Of a stretch of DNA of 64,000 nucleotides, positions 27,209-36,524 are shown piece after piece. The notes under the pieces are model-generated. The model was given only the letters and a program-made list of their open reading frames with translations. It made no database searches and was not told the origin of the DNA. The first letter of the stretch is position 1. Every line of letters begins with the position of its first letter. This stretch comes from KBS-96 sp963722585 (lineage in GTDB: Bacteria > Acidobacteriota > Terriglobia > Bryobacterales > Bryobacteraceae), in NCBI GenBank assembly GCA_963722585.1, contig CAVRNU010000014.1, forward strand, positions 62,001-126,000. The letters are read 5' to 3'. The translations under genes and the position numbers were made by a program.

Positions 27209-27892
27209 ATGCGCGACAAATTGGCCTACGCTCTGCTCGCAGCGGGCGGGCTATTTTTTTTCGTGAACCTGTACGGCATCTTTAATGTGCTGCCCGACGA
27301 GGCGAGCCAGGGCGCCATTTACCGGATACTCCTCATACACGTGCCCGCTGCCATCACCTGCTTCGTGGGCTTCTTTGTTGCCATGGTACTCAGTATTGGC
27401 TATCTCACTACGGGAAACTTGGCCTTCGATGCCGCCGCAGCCTCCATTAACGAGGTTTCTCTAATATTTGCCTTCATGAACGTTGTCACCGGCAGCATTT
27501 GGGCGCGCATCATCTGGGGTATCTGGTGGACGTGGGATGCCCGGCTCACGTCCATGTTCGTTTGCCTCCTTATCTATGTTGGGTATTTGATTCTACGGCA
27601 GTCGATCGACGAGCCCACCCAGCGAGGCCGGCTATCGGCGGCATTCTGCATTTTCGGCTGCGTGGATATTGTGATCGTCTGGAAGTCGATCGAGTGGTTC
27701 CGCACGCAGCATCCAGGGCCGGTTCTCGATATCCGCACTGGAGGCGGCCATATCGACCCCGCCATGCAGTCAATGCTCTTTAGAGACCTCGGGGCGTTCT
27801 TGCTGATTGCCTCCGCGCTGGTTCTGGTCCGTGTGAAACAGGAAGAAAATGCGCGCGAAATCGACGCCTTGCGCCGGCTCGCGCATGCGTAA
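27209..27892 (+). CDS. ccmC: Haem-handling protein CcmC
   Basis: The 227-residue product has six membrane helices and the WWD motif WGIWWTWDARLTSM at about residues 100-113, with likely haem-ligand His residues in flanking periplasmic loops (LLIHVPAAI and the QHPG region). CcmC loads haem onto CcmE. The start follows an AAGGAG site. It is followed after 13 bp by the short ccmD gene. Confidence 0.94.
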   Translation: MRDKLAYALLAAGGLFFFVNLYGIFNVLPDEASQGAIYRILLIHVPAAITCFVGFFVAMVLSIGYLTTGNLAFDAAAASINEVSLIFAFMNVVTGSIWARIIWGIWWTWDARLTSMFVCLLIYVGYLILRQSIDEPTQRGRLSAAFCIFGCVDIVIVWKSIEWFRTQHPGPVLDIRTGGGHIDPAMQSMLFRDLGAFLLIASALVLVRVKQEENAREIDALRRLAHA

Positions 27893-27905
27893 CGGGAGGA
27901 ATTAA

Positions 27906-28076
27906 ATGGACGCTCGAAATTCTCTTTTCATGTTCTACGGCTTCCTTGCCGCGTGGCTGATCGTCCTCATCTACGTGATGACGTTGGTTCGGCGCGCCAG
28001 CCGTCTGAAACGCGAGCTCGAGGATGTAAAGCGTTTGCTTGCATCGAAGGAATCCACGCCTCAATCGCGGCTTTAG
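27906..28076 (+). CDS. ccmD: Short membrane protein CcmD
   Basis: The 56-residue product has one transmembrane helix (FYGFLAAWLIVLIYVMTLV) followed by a charged helix (RRASRLKRELEDVKRLLASKE). This is the pattern of CcmD, which stabilises the CcmC-CcmE-haem complex. It is preceded by GGGAGGA and closes the operon directly after ccmC, which makes the identification secure despite its size. Confidence 0.88.
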   Translation: MDARNSLFMFYGFLAAWLIVLIYVMTLVRRASRLKRELEDVKRLLASKESTPQSRL

Positions 28077-28349
28077 GGCACGATGGCCGGCAAGACCGCT
28101 CCTTAGCAGTCGCGGCCCGGTTGGGATTGTCGAGTAGTTGTCGCTAGCGACATTAAGCAAGCATTCATTAGACTCATTCGCATCAGATGTCGATGTCGAA
28201 CTCGAGTCCATATTTCGACTGTTTGCCGTGGACTTGCGTAGTTAATCCGTTGTAAATCAGCGTGAAAGCGTTCGGAGACTTGCGTGCGTACATCTCTCTG
28301 GATGCGCGTTCTGCATACTCCCCGGACGCAGACCGGCATTCCTCACTGA

Positions 28350-28392
28350 GCGAGAGAGTGTTCCCCACCCCTCCCACTCTCTCGCATTTTTT
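28350..28392 (+). terminator. Intrinsic terminator downstream of the ccm operon
   Basis: GCGAGAGAGTG (28350-28360) pairs perfectly with CACTCTCTCGC (28375-28385) around a 14-nt loop, and six T residues follow. This is a classical Rho-independent terminator on the plus strand. It lies 270 bp after ccmD. No gene is visible between 28077 and 28349 or between 28393 and 28533. Confidence 0.8.
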
Positions 28393-28533
28393 AGGACTCG
28401 ACGAGAGCTAATCTCTACCAGGTGGATATTCTGAGCGCGGAATACGCAGCTTGAGATCTCTCAGTTCACGACCAGCTGCTACGTCCCCAGCAATTGGTTA
28501 TGAAACTGCAGCAGAGACAGTCAGGAGGAGCAT

Positions 28534-28824
28534 ATGAGTCAGATATGCAGGATGTGTGGATGCACGAAATCTCAGGCAATGGCGGACGCGAGGACCCTTG
28601 GCTTGCAGAGTGAGCTTCAAAATGGGTTCTACAACTGCTGCCAGATCGCGGGGTGGGCCGATGAACAGTGGTTGGCATGGCTAGAAGCAGCACACCAGGA
28701 TGGCAGGCCGGCCGATGACGTTACAAGGCCGCTCGAATGGGACGATGCGGGAGCTATTGCTGTTCCAATCGTCGTTCGACACACCATATCCGGCACGCGC
28801 CAAAGCGGACGCGAGACCCGCTGA
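28534..28824 (+). CDS. Hypothetical Cys-rich small protein
   Basis: The 96-residue product starts with MSQICRMCGCTKSQAM after a good AGGAGGAGCAT ribosome-binding site. The first 75 residues look like a folded small protein with five or more Cys and a Trp-rich stretch (CCQIAGWADEQWLAWLEAAHQ). This may be a metal-binding domain, but I do not recognise it. The last 20 residues are polar and less protein-like. Another frame (28700-29056) overlaps its end, so a frameshift in this decayed region cannot be excluded. Confidence 0.5.
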   Translation: MSQICRMCGCTKSQAMADARTLGLQSELQNGFYNCCQIAGWADEQWLAWLEAAHQDGRPADDVTRPLEWDDAGAIAVPIVVRHTISGTRQSGRETR

Positions 28825-29130
28825 AGACGATGGCAGGTTTCGCCCTCGCCCGCAGCTTACAAAAAAAAACGCGAAAGAGTGGGGGATTTTCACTCCCTCG
28901 CTGACTGAGGAAAGCCCGCGCAGTTCGGGCCGTCTGCAGCGCATTCTCAAGTTCGAGAAAGAAGACATCATTCCAGGAGAAATCGATCGGCACTACCACG
29001 GCGCGTTCGAACGCTACGTCGCGATCCAATGTCGCGGAATCGCGGTATTTCGCTAAATAGGGCGCCTAAATCCGAATACGAGGCACACTGTCGAATTGTC
29101 GACATCTCAGCAAGTGGTAACGAAGTTCGC

Positions 29131-30684
29131 TCAGCCGCCCAGGGAACGGTACTTATACTTGTCTATCCCAAGTGCCCGGATCTTCGATTCCAGTGTCGAC
29201 GCTGGAAGGCGCAGCCGTGCGGCCGCGCCCTTCGATCCCGCAATCCGGCCCTTAGTCTCGGCCAAAGCTGACTCAATCAGCTCGCGCTCACGCTAATGTA
29301 GCACATCGGTTTTAGAAGTAGATTCGGGAGCTGCGCGGATTCCAAGCACGCTGGAATCGATGCGCAAGATGCCGCTCTCGGCGAGAATAACACCTCGCTC
29401 AATTACGTTCTGCAGCTCGCGGATGTTACCTGGCCAATCGTAATCGACCAGAGCCTCCATCGTCTCGCGATCAATGTGCTCGATCTTTTTGCACGTGCGC
29501 TCACAAGCACGGCAGGTCAAATACTCGACCAGCATTGGAATATCTTCCCGGCGCTCCCTCAACGCTGGTATATGGATCGGAAACACGCTCACTCGATAGT
29601 ACAAATCGCCCCGAAACCGGCCTGCGGCTATTGCCTGGGAGAGATCGCGATTTGTCGCAGCAATCAGCCGCGCATCCGTGCGGATCGTTTGGCTTCCTCC
29701 CACCCTTTCAAATTCCTGTTCCTGTAGAACTCGAAGAAGCATAACCTGCATCTCAAGCGGCAGTTCCCCCACCTCGTCGAGAAATAAGGAGGACTGATCC
29801 GCCATTTCGAAGCGCCCGACACGTCTTTGGATCGCGCCAGTAAAGGCACCTCGTTCGTGACCGAACAGTTCGCTGGCGATCAGCGATTCCGGTATCGCCG
29901 CACAGTTCAGTTTCACCATCGGGTTAGCCCCCCGCCGCGACTTCCGATGAATGGTCTTTGCGACTAGTTCTTTTCCCGTGCCGGTCTCGCCCAAAATCAG
30001 CACCGTCGAATCCGTTGCCGCAACCTTGTCAATTGCCGACAGCACCTGTTTCAGCGCTGAGGAGGAACCGACGAGCTCTTCGAATCCCGTGCTCTCGAAT
30101 ATACTTTCCTTCAGAACCAGGTTCTCTGCCTGCAGCTTCTGCCGGAGCGTGTTGATCTCCTGATAAGCGAGCGCGTTAGCAGCCGCCATAGCGGAGATCT
30201 CTGCAATTTCAGAGAAGAGGGAGACCGCCTCCGGCGTGTATTCTCGAGGATGGTCGTGAATAAAACGGATTGCGCCGAGCATGCGCCCACGCACCACCAA
30301 GGGACACAGCACGTACGCGCGGTAGCCGAAGGTCAGCAGTCTGGGCTCGTCTCGAAATCGCTGTAGACGAGCAATATCAGGACAGACATAAGGTCGCCCT
30401 GTGGTCCGAACGTGCTCCATTACAGAGTTCACCATCGGTATCCGGTCGGGCAGAGTTCCTGCGGGCGATCCGGTAGAGCGTGCCAGCAACTCATCCAGGG
30501 ATTCTCCCGCTACTGGTTCGACGCCGGCTACATGTAGCGAATATGGTCGGTAGCAATCCCCGTCGAGAACGAGCACGGCCACTGACCGAAGCTCATCGAT
30601 CCGGCTAAGTGGGTCACTCAGCGCGCGCAAGAATTCGTCGAAATCCAAATAGGAATTGGCAGCCTTCGCAACCTCCAGCAACAA
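29131..30684 (-). pseudogene. GAF-AAA+ sigma-54-dependent activator split by an in-frame amber codon
   Basis: The first part (TTG 30684 to TAG 29295-29293, 463 residues) has a GAF-like sensor domain. The sigma-54 AAA+ domain follows, with Walker A GETGTGKE, the sigma-54 contact loop ERGAFTGA, Walker B LFLDEVGELP and arginine-finger region RGDLYYRVSVFPI. After the TAG the same frame continues for 53 codons to 29131 (RERELIESALAETKGRIAGSKGAAARLRLPASTLESKIRALGI). This is the complete Fis-type DNA-binding domain, so the stop removes only that domain. Upstream of 30684 the frame stays homology-like (SSQRYQLLLEVA) but has no ATG or GTG, so the start codon may also be lost. Confidence 0.85.
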
Positions 30685-31316
30685 TTGATAACGCTGCGAC
30701 GATCCTGTCGGAGGACTGGCGAGTTGTCTACTATCGGAGTTTGGAATACTGTCATCCGTCGTGCTATTCTTTGATGTTTTCCGTATGGCCGAGGGAACAA
30801 TTATGAAAGAAGAAAAAATTCCTCATGCGTTACACCGGCTCCCAAAGCCCGTTCATCAATCCGAAGCTCGACTCGCTGGAAAGGACGATTGTGTCGAGAT
30901 TTCGACATGAATGCGCCGCGTGCACGGAGGATGTCTGGTTCGCTTGTCGAGCTTGGCAGACGGGTGTTGCCGGGAGAGCCCATTCAGGCTCCCCTGATCT
31001 CGTCTCACAACATTGCCGGCGCCAGTTCTCCCAAAACTATTGACGGCATTCGCGATTCCGCGACTGTAAGAGTCGACTGATCGACCAAGCGCACTGGCTT
31101 CCGTCTAGAAGCACGGTCGGCTGAATGCTTAACTCCTTCAAAAGCAGATCCTCTGCGGCAGCAAACTGCAAAGGATCGACGCTCGCTTGCTGCGTAACTT
31201 TCGTTGTTCAATGCTACGCATCCTTTCTCGAGCATCTGGCGGCCCACGACAATGCCGACAGGGCGAGCGCCTGAAGCGCCATCGACTAAGTCAAAAGAAC
31301 TGAGCTTATAGCCCAA
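30685..31316. other. 632-bp region without an assignable gene
   Basis: Several short frames occur on both strands, for example 30889-31080 on plus and 31005-31316 on minus. None has a recognised domain plus a ribosome-binding site. The minus-strand frame has a protein-like start (GYKLSSFDLVDGASGARPVG) that I cannot identify. Given the pseudogenes on both sides, this is probably decayed coding sequence. Confidence 0.5.
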
Positions 31317-31319
31317 CGC

Positions 31320-32225
31320 AGCTTTGGCGACGAACGGGTGATTGGCCCGTCCGACTGGCTAAACATGGGGCGTACGTTCGACACCGTGCGGCTCGATCTC
31401 CACAATCCCGGCGTCAAAGTCAGTATATTTGCTGCCTCGGTGATTAATGCTGGCAATGGAGAGATCGATCACCACATCGAAGGCAAAAATATCTCCGGTA
31501 TCTATACAAGTCTCGATCATCTCATCCCACACGCGACTCTTGAGCCTTAGGTATTCTGGCGCGTAGCCGCAGCGAATGTCTCACTGCCAGAAACCGCCAG
31601 CCTTGGTCATATGAGCGAGGTCACCACAGGCGTCCGCGCCGGTGGCACGCTGCCTGCAAATTTCGACTATGACCTCGAAATGATCAAGCAGACTGGTTCG
31701 CTCGGACCTAAGTCAATCCCTGCCTGGGCCGGCCACTGGAACGCCGGCTATTCGTTCCTCAATGCGCGGAGCCGGCCGAGAATTTTTGTGGAATACAACT
31801 ACGCCTCCGGCAACGATAACCCAGGCTGCCACGTCTGGGGGACGCATGATCAATCTACGCCTCGGCTCACGACAAGATGGAATTCGCCGATCAGTTCGGT
31901 TGGAAGAACATTGAAGACCTACAGGCAGCCGTGAGCGAAAAGCTTCGGAAGAATGGGACGTTGACCCAAGTATTTAACGATTTATGGCTGGCTACAAAAA
32001 ATGATGCTGTTTATGCAGACAGTGGAGCAATTGCCATAGGCGAAGTCCAATGCTACAAGCAGACACCTTGGCATCGAACTGGATTTCATCGCCGACTACG
32101 AAGAAAACCGTCATGTGTCATATGGTTTTGGACTAGCTCATTTGTTTACAGGTCAGTTCTTGAATGAGGCCACGTCAGGTAAGGACTACAACTATCCATT
32201 TGCCTATGTGACTTACATTTTCTAA
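31320..32225 (+). pseudogene. Alginate-export-like outer membrane porin remnant
   Basis: The segments together match the C-terminal half of alginate-export (AlgE-like) beta-barrel proteins: FGDERVIGPSDWLNMGRTFD, then GTLPANFDYDLEMIKQTGSLGP, SAHDKMEFADQFGWKNIED and finally GLAHLFTGQFLNEATSGKDY with terminal aromatic YIF. Three lesions are visible. An in-frame TAG lies at 31548-31550 where Tyr is expected (LEP-stop-VFWRV). A 1-bp loss lies near 31856, and another frame change lies between about 32040 and 32075. The N-terminal signal and first strands are missing. Confidence 0.8.
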
Positions 32226-32249
32226 CGGATTCTGGATTTGGTGTGAAGA

Positions 32250-32345
32250 GTGCAAATAACAAACAACATTCCGAAAAAAGTGCGCGAGCTGCACTGGCAC
32301 CCGCACGCAGACGAGTGCCAGTACTACATCAGCGGTCACGACTGT
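32250..32345 (+). pseudogene. Oxalate decarboxylase (bicupin) fragment
   Basis: About 30 codons encode RELHWHPHADECQYYISG, which closely resembles the metal-binding HWHxxADEWQYYxxG motif of oxalate decarboxylase cupins. Here Cys replaces the usual Trp. The similarity fades after about VACSANAGK, exactly where the convergent molybdenum hydroxylase gene ends (32336). It is a relic created by a deletion or insertion that fused unrelated sequences. Confidence 0.65.
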
Positions 32346-34450
32346 GTTGCATGTTCAGCGAACGCAGGCAAAATCGGCATCGATCGGATGCGCACACCCA
32401 TTGCGTTGAAGATCGCGTTCGCTATCGCCGGAGCGATTCCAACGATCGGGATCTCGCCCGCTCCCGCCGACGGCACGTCCTTGCGGTCGAGAATCACCAG
32501 GTCGATCTTTGGCACGTCGCTGAAACGCGGCACACGGTACTGAGACAACTTCGCATTGAGAATGCGGCCGTTCGCGAAATCGATGGTTTCGAACAGCGCT
32601 CCGCCCATGCCCATCACAATCGCGCCTTCCACCTGGTTCTTCAGATGTTCAGGGTTGACCACGGCCCCGCAGTCCCACGCTTGAACAACTCGTGTTACGT
32701 GCACCGTCCGGTGCGGATCTATGTGTACTTCGGCGCAACAGCCGACGTAGCCGCCCTTCTCCGTCCCGCAGGCAAGACCGAAGCCCGTCGTGCTCGAGCG
32801 CCTGTTTTGCGGCCACCCAAATCGGTCGGTTGAGGCCTCCAGTACTGCGCGAATACGTTCGTTTTTCAAATTCTTCAGCCGGAACGCGAGTGGGTCCATG
32901 CCGGATGCGGCTGCAAGCTCATCCATCTGCGATTCGCGCGCGAAGTGGTTAGCCGTTGATGCAAGTCCGCGATACGATCCCTCGCGAAGCGGCGATTTCG
33001 CAGCATGAAACTCTACCCTTCGATTCGCGACTTCATACGGCGTGTCGACGCCCGAGGGCCCAGATAGGTAGTTATGAAACTCCCACGCAGTCAGCTTCCC
33101 GTCGGCGCCGATGCCGCTGCTTACGTCAATGACGCCGGCAGGCCGGAAATAGGCCCAAGTGAACTCCTCCTCGCGCGTCCAGAGCAGCTTCACCGGCTTC
33201 CCGGCGTGTTTCGCGAGTCTCGCCGCTTCCACCGCATATTCGGCCGAATGCTTGCCGCCGTACGCCGATCCTGTATCGGGAACGATCACGCGTACGTTTT
33301 CCTCGTGCATCGAAAACGCTTCCGCCAGCTCGGTCCTGACTCCGAACGGCCGCTGGCTACCGGTCCACACTGTCAACTGGTCGCCGTTCCATTCGGCGAG
33401 CGCGGCGCGCGGCTCCAATGGAACGTGCGCGATGTACGCAACCGTATAGGTGCTACGCAACGTCTTTGCAGCAGACTGCAAACCGGCTTCGACCGAACCT
33501 ACAGTATGGGAACCGCGGCTCGGCGGCCCCGGCTCAGTATTCTGCTTGATATAGGAGAACAATTCGTGCTGCGAGATCTGCGGCTGTTCCTCCCACTTCG
33601 ATTCGATCCTTTGCAACGCTTTTGCGGCGATCTGCTCGTCACGCGCAGCGACCCCGATAAACTCCCTCTCGCGTACAACCGTGACGCCTTCCATCTTGGC
33701 CGCCGCGCTCGTATCGGCGGAGATGAGCTTTGCGTGAAAGCTCGGCGCCCGCAACACACGGCCATAAAGCATTTCAGGCCGCGTGTAATCCGACGGGTAC
33801 TTATGCTTCCCAGTCACAAATTCGCGCGCGTTCAACTTGGGTGTGCTGATTCCGGCCGCACGCCAGTCGGGCGGCAAAGTAGCAAGGCCGTCTTTGCCAA
33901 TCGTATGGACCCAGTCCACCTTCGCGGCCAGTTCGCCGAACCCCGCTTTCTTTCCCGAACTCTTGTGAACAACACACCTGTTTGATATCGCGAGGGCATT
34001 CCGGTCGACTTTCCATTCGCTTGCCGCCTCATCGAGCAGAATCTCGCGCGCGGTCGAGGCCATTTTTCGCAGCTCGGGCGCCATCGTCGGAGTCGTTCGG
34101 CTTCCGAATGTCCCAGCGTCCCACGGCGTCAGCGCTGTGTTGCCCATTACCAGTTGCACAGCACTGAACTCACAGCGTAATTCGTCCGCAACCGCCTGAG
34201 TGAGCGATGTACGAACGTTTTGCCCGACTTCGACTTTGCCTGTGTACGCCGTGATGGTGCCGCCCGATCCAATGTGCAGCCACGCCGCGACGTCCCCAGG
34301 CAGTTTCTCGCCCTGTCTGCCGCGTCCGCCGCCAGATTCCTGTGCGCCGGCCTCCGTACCGGCCGTGAACAGGACCAGCACGCCTCCACCGAGCGATTTA
34401 AAAAAGCCGCGCCTGTCAAGACATACGCTAATCGATTTGACTTCAACCAT
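32336..34450 (-). CDS. Molybdenum hydroxylase large subunit (second copy), Tat-exported
   Basis: The 704-residue product has a twin-arginine signal (DRRGFFKSLGGGVLVLF) and the aldehyde oxidase/xanthine dehydrogenase molybdopterin-binding layout: GSAYGGKHSAEYAVEAA, LREGSYRGLASTANHFARE, and the C-terminal GAGEIPIVGIAPAIANA with catalytic Glu. It pairs with the 2Fe-2S subunit directly upstream, overlapping it by 8 bases. Sequence differs widely from the copy at 7785, so this is not a recent duplication. The substrate is unknown. It is intact although surrounded by pseudogenes. Confidence 0.9.
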   Translation of the reverse strand: MVEVKSISVCLDRRGFFKSLGGGVLVLFTAGTEAGAQESGGGRGRQGEKLPGDVAAWLHIGSGGTITAYTGKVEVGQNVRTSLTQAVADELRCEFSAVQLVMGNTALTPWDAGTFGSRTTPTMAPELRKMASTAREILLDEAASEWKVDRNALAISNRCVVHKSSGKKAGFGELAAKVDWVHTIGKDGLATLPPDWRAAGISTPKLNAREFVTGKHKYPSDYTRPEMLYGRVLRAPSFHAKLISADTSAAAKMEGVTVVREREFIGVAARDEQIAAKALQRIESKWEEQPQISQHELFSYIKQNTEPGPPSRGSHTVGSVEAGLQSAAKTLRSTYTVAYIAHVPLEPRAALAEWNGDQLTVWTGSQRPFGVRTELAEAFSMHEENVRVIVPDTGSAYGGKHSAEYAVEAARLAKHAGKPVKLLWTREEEFTWAYFRPAGVIDVSSGIGADGKLTAWEFHNYLSGPSGVDTPYEVANRRVEFHAAKSPLREGSYRGLASTANHFARESQMDELAAASGMDPLAFRLKNLKNERIRAVLEASTDRFGWPQNRRSSTTGFGLACGTEKGGYVGCCAEVHIDPHRTVHVTRVVQAWDCGAVVNPEHLKNQVEGAIVMGMGGALFETIDFANGRILNAKLSQYRVPRFSDVPKIDLVILDRKDVPSAGAGEIPIVGIAPAIANAIFNAMGVRIRSMPILPAFAEHATQS

Positions 34451-34925
34451 GGTGCTCTCTCCTTGCGTGGGCCGTCATTGTGTGGGACGCCTTCTGCACT
34501 GCGGCGATGATACGGTTATACGTGCCACAACGGCAGATATTTCCCTCGAGCGCTTGCTTAATCGAGGCTTCCGAAGGCGCCTGATTCTTGCGGAGAAGCG
34601 CGACAGCTGATACGATCATGCCCGACGTACAGTACCCACACTGCATTGCGTCGCATTCGATGAAGGACTCTTGCACGGGGTGTAAATGCTCCCCGTCGGC
34701 AATGCCTTCGATCGTCGTGATCGCCTTCCCGGCAACGCTGGCGACCGGCGTAACGCACGACCTGTGCGCTACACCATCAATCAACACGGTACAGGCGCCG
34801 CACTGGCCCTCGCCGCAGCCGTATTTGGCTCCCGTCAGTTCCAGCTCATTGCGAAGAACCCAGAGCAGCGGACGCTCGGGATCAACGGAAACCGCGGACT
34901 CCTTGCCGTTTACAACCAGTTTCAT
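34443..34925 (-). CDS. Molybdenum hydroxylase small subunit, 2x[2Fe-2S] (second copy)
   Basis: The 160-residue product has CGEGQCGACTV plus the fourth Cys in HRSC for the plant-type cluster, then CGYCTSGM and CRCGTY for the second cluster. It transfers electrons from the large subunit encoded downstream. The His-rich C-terminal tail (HTMTAHARREHHG) overlaps the start of the large-subunit gene. No FAD subunit or maturation factor is adjacent. Confidence 0.92.
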   Translation of the reverse strand: MKLVVNGKESAVSVDPERPLLWVLRNELELTGAKYGCGEGQCGACTVLIDGVAHRSCVTPVASVAGKAITTIEGIADGEHLHPVQESFIECDAMQCGYCTSGMIVSAVALLRKNQAPSEASIKQALEGNICRCGTYNRIIAAVQKASHTMTAHARREHHG

Positions 34926-35080
34926 ATCTTCATTTTAGGTCCAGAGCCGGCCTTCCTACAGCGCCCTCGGCGGAATGATTCGTTCGCTCCAGTCTAGAGC
35001 ACCGTCGATTATCAAGGCACTTCTCCCGCTCCTATGACCCGCCATCCCTACTTGCGCCGTGTTGCTGTAAGAATAGGACT

Positions 35081-35560
35081 ATGCGGAAGAAGATTTTGGA
35101 ATCGGACGCTGCCCAGCTGCGCAGCGGCGAATCGGGTCAAGGCTGGCTTCATCTAGATCGGCTCGCCACAGTCGAGGTAACGTCGGAAGATCCCAGTTTT
35201 CCCATTGAATCCGCGCTTAGTCCAGACAGCGGGCCTGGTTGGCGAGCTTCTCAGAAAGGCGAACAGCAGATACGGATTATCTTTGATGAACCTATCTCGC
35301 TACATCGCATCCAGCTTCGGTTCGTTGAAACCGAGTCGGAGCGAACTCAGGAGTTCACCATTCGATGGTTGCCCGCTGAAGGCGGCCCTACGAAAGAAAT
35401 TATCCGCCAACAGTGGAATTTCAGCCCTGGTGGCTCAACAACAGAAGTTGAAGACTATAAGGTCAACTTGAACGCCGTGTCTATCCTGGAACTAGCGATT
35501 CAACCCGATGTTGGACGACGTGAAGCGGTCGCGAGCCTGGCAGCTTGCCGTCTGGGCTGA
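35081..35560 (+). CDS. Hypothetical protein with discoidin-like beta-sandwich pattern
   Basis: The 159-residue product has no signal peptide or membrane segment. The middle (SALSPDSGPGWRASQKGEQQIRIIFDEPISLHRIQLRFVE) follows the pattern of F5/8 type C (discoidin-like) carbohydrate-binding folds: a GWRAS loop, then IxxxFDEPxxLxRIxLxF. I recall similar conserved cytoplasmic proteins of unknown function in several phyla. It stands alone with no operon partner. Confidence 0.7.
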   Translation: MRKKILESDAAQLRSGESGQGWLHLDRLATVEVTSEDPSFPIESALSPDSGPGWRASQKGEQQIRIIFDEPISLHRIQLRFVETESERTQEFTIRWLPAEGGPTKEIIRQQWNFSPGGSTTEVEDYKVNLNAVSILELAIQPDVGRREAVASLAACRLG

Positions 35561-35719
35561 TTGCGGCATTGGCTCGAAGTCAAAAGCTATGAAAACATGC
35601 TATAATTGACTGTGCTACGTGCGGCTCGTATTCGTCGAAAAGGTCATCTTCGTTCCGGGCTGAATATAGAACAATTTAAGGAGCAGGGTTTGTAAGGCGC
35701 GACTCAGAAACGAGTAAAT

Positions 35720-36082
35720 GTGCAATTCCTTTATGACGGCTTCACTCAGGACGGCAACAATCGTTGTTACTCATTTAAAGCTGTAGACGGCCATCGGCCC
35801 ATCGTACTGTATACCATCTGGGTTGATTTGGCGCTTTTTGCCAAATATCAGGTGGCACTACAAAGCGGCCCCACGTTTTGCCTTCACCTTCTTCAGACTG
35901 CGTGCGCCAGCAGCACCGATCAAAAGGATCCAGACTGCAACTACCGGGCAGTGGACGCCGACTTTGCAGGTGTATTAGCGGAACGCGCGGCCCGGGCCAC
36001 CGCTATTGCGTTGAAGAGGACAGCGCGCCGGCCTTTTCGAAAGCCGCAGCCTTCCTCACAGTTACACCGTTATTTAAGTTGA
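35720..36082 (+). CDS. Hypothetical protein
   Basis: The GTG-initiated 120-residue frame begins VQFLYDGFTQDGNNRCYSFKAVDGHRPIVLYTIWVDLALFAKYQVALQ. This looks like a genuine alpha/beta protein. The distal part, with many Ala/Arg and ARRPFRKPQPSSQ, is a plausible basic tail. I recall similar small hypothetical proteins in Acidobacteriota but cannot name a family. The gap 35561-35719 shows no gene. Confidence 0.55.
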   Translation: MQFLYDGFTQDGNNRCYSFKAVDGHRPIVLYTIWVDLALFAKYQVALQSGPTFCLHLLQTACASSTDQKDPDCNYRAVDADFAGVLAERAARATAIALKRTARRPFRKPQPSSQLHRYLS

Positions 36083-36150
36083 TCCAGCTTTGCTCCTGCG
36101 CCACAAGAGAGAGCCCCCAGGTATAAACCGCATTTACTGAAAGGAAATAA

Positions 36151-36393
36151 ATGATTTCGACCTTCTATGTTGTCCAAAGAAATGGAATTCCGTCCGTCTG
36201 GCAGACGAGCCCGAAACACATTCTGCAACTGTTGAAACGGAAAGCGGAGTTTACGCTTGCCTCCGATACACCCAGTGGAACCCGGCACGAAGCATTAGTC
36301 AAGCTTCGACAGCTTTTTCCCCAGCACAGGCCGATAAAAACCCCAATCAAGAGTAATGATCGCGCGACGTTGCCGAGCGGGTTCTCCGACTGA
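36151..36393 (+). CDS. Hypothetical small protein
   Basis: The 80-residue product starts 7 bases after an AAAGGAAA site. MISTFYVVQRNGIPSVWQTSPKHILQLLKRKAEFTLASDTPSG is protein-like, with a beta hairpin followed by a helix. No family is recognised. The tail beyond residue 60 is low in hydrophobic residues. Confidence 0.5.
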   Translation: MISTFYVVQRNGIPSVWQTSPKHILQLLKRKAEFTLASDTPSGTRHEALVKLRQLFPQHRPIKTPIKSNDRATLPSGFSD

Positions 36394-36524
36394 ATCGTTT
36401 TGCTTTATCTTGGGCCCTCCGCGGCCGACATTGTTTCCTGCTTTCGATGACATCGCTAAAGCCGAACCGACACCGACCGCCAGAGTGCCTTCAATACGCC
36501 GCTAACAAGCCGTTACATGAGCTT

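Noticed and set aside
28700..29056. 118-residue plus-strand frame overlapping the Cys-rich hypothetical gene
   Set aside because: No ribosome-binding site, no recognised motif, and its first third is a shadow of the 28534 frame. It may hold a decayed gene but cannot be supported.
31005..31316. Minus-strand frame with protein-like text (GYKLSSFDLVDGASGARPVG)
   Set aside because: I could not connect it to a family, no start signal is present, and the region is full of pseudogenes.
29293..31550. Two in-frame TAG codons (29293-29295 and 31548-31550), possibly a sign of amber recoding
   Set aside because: The second gene also has frameshifts and lacks its N-terminus, and all compact operons in the window use ordinary stops. 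Decay explains both better than recoding.
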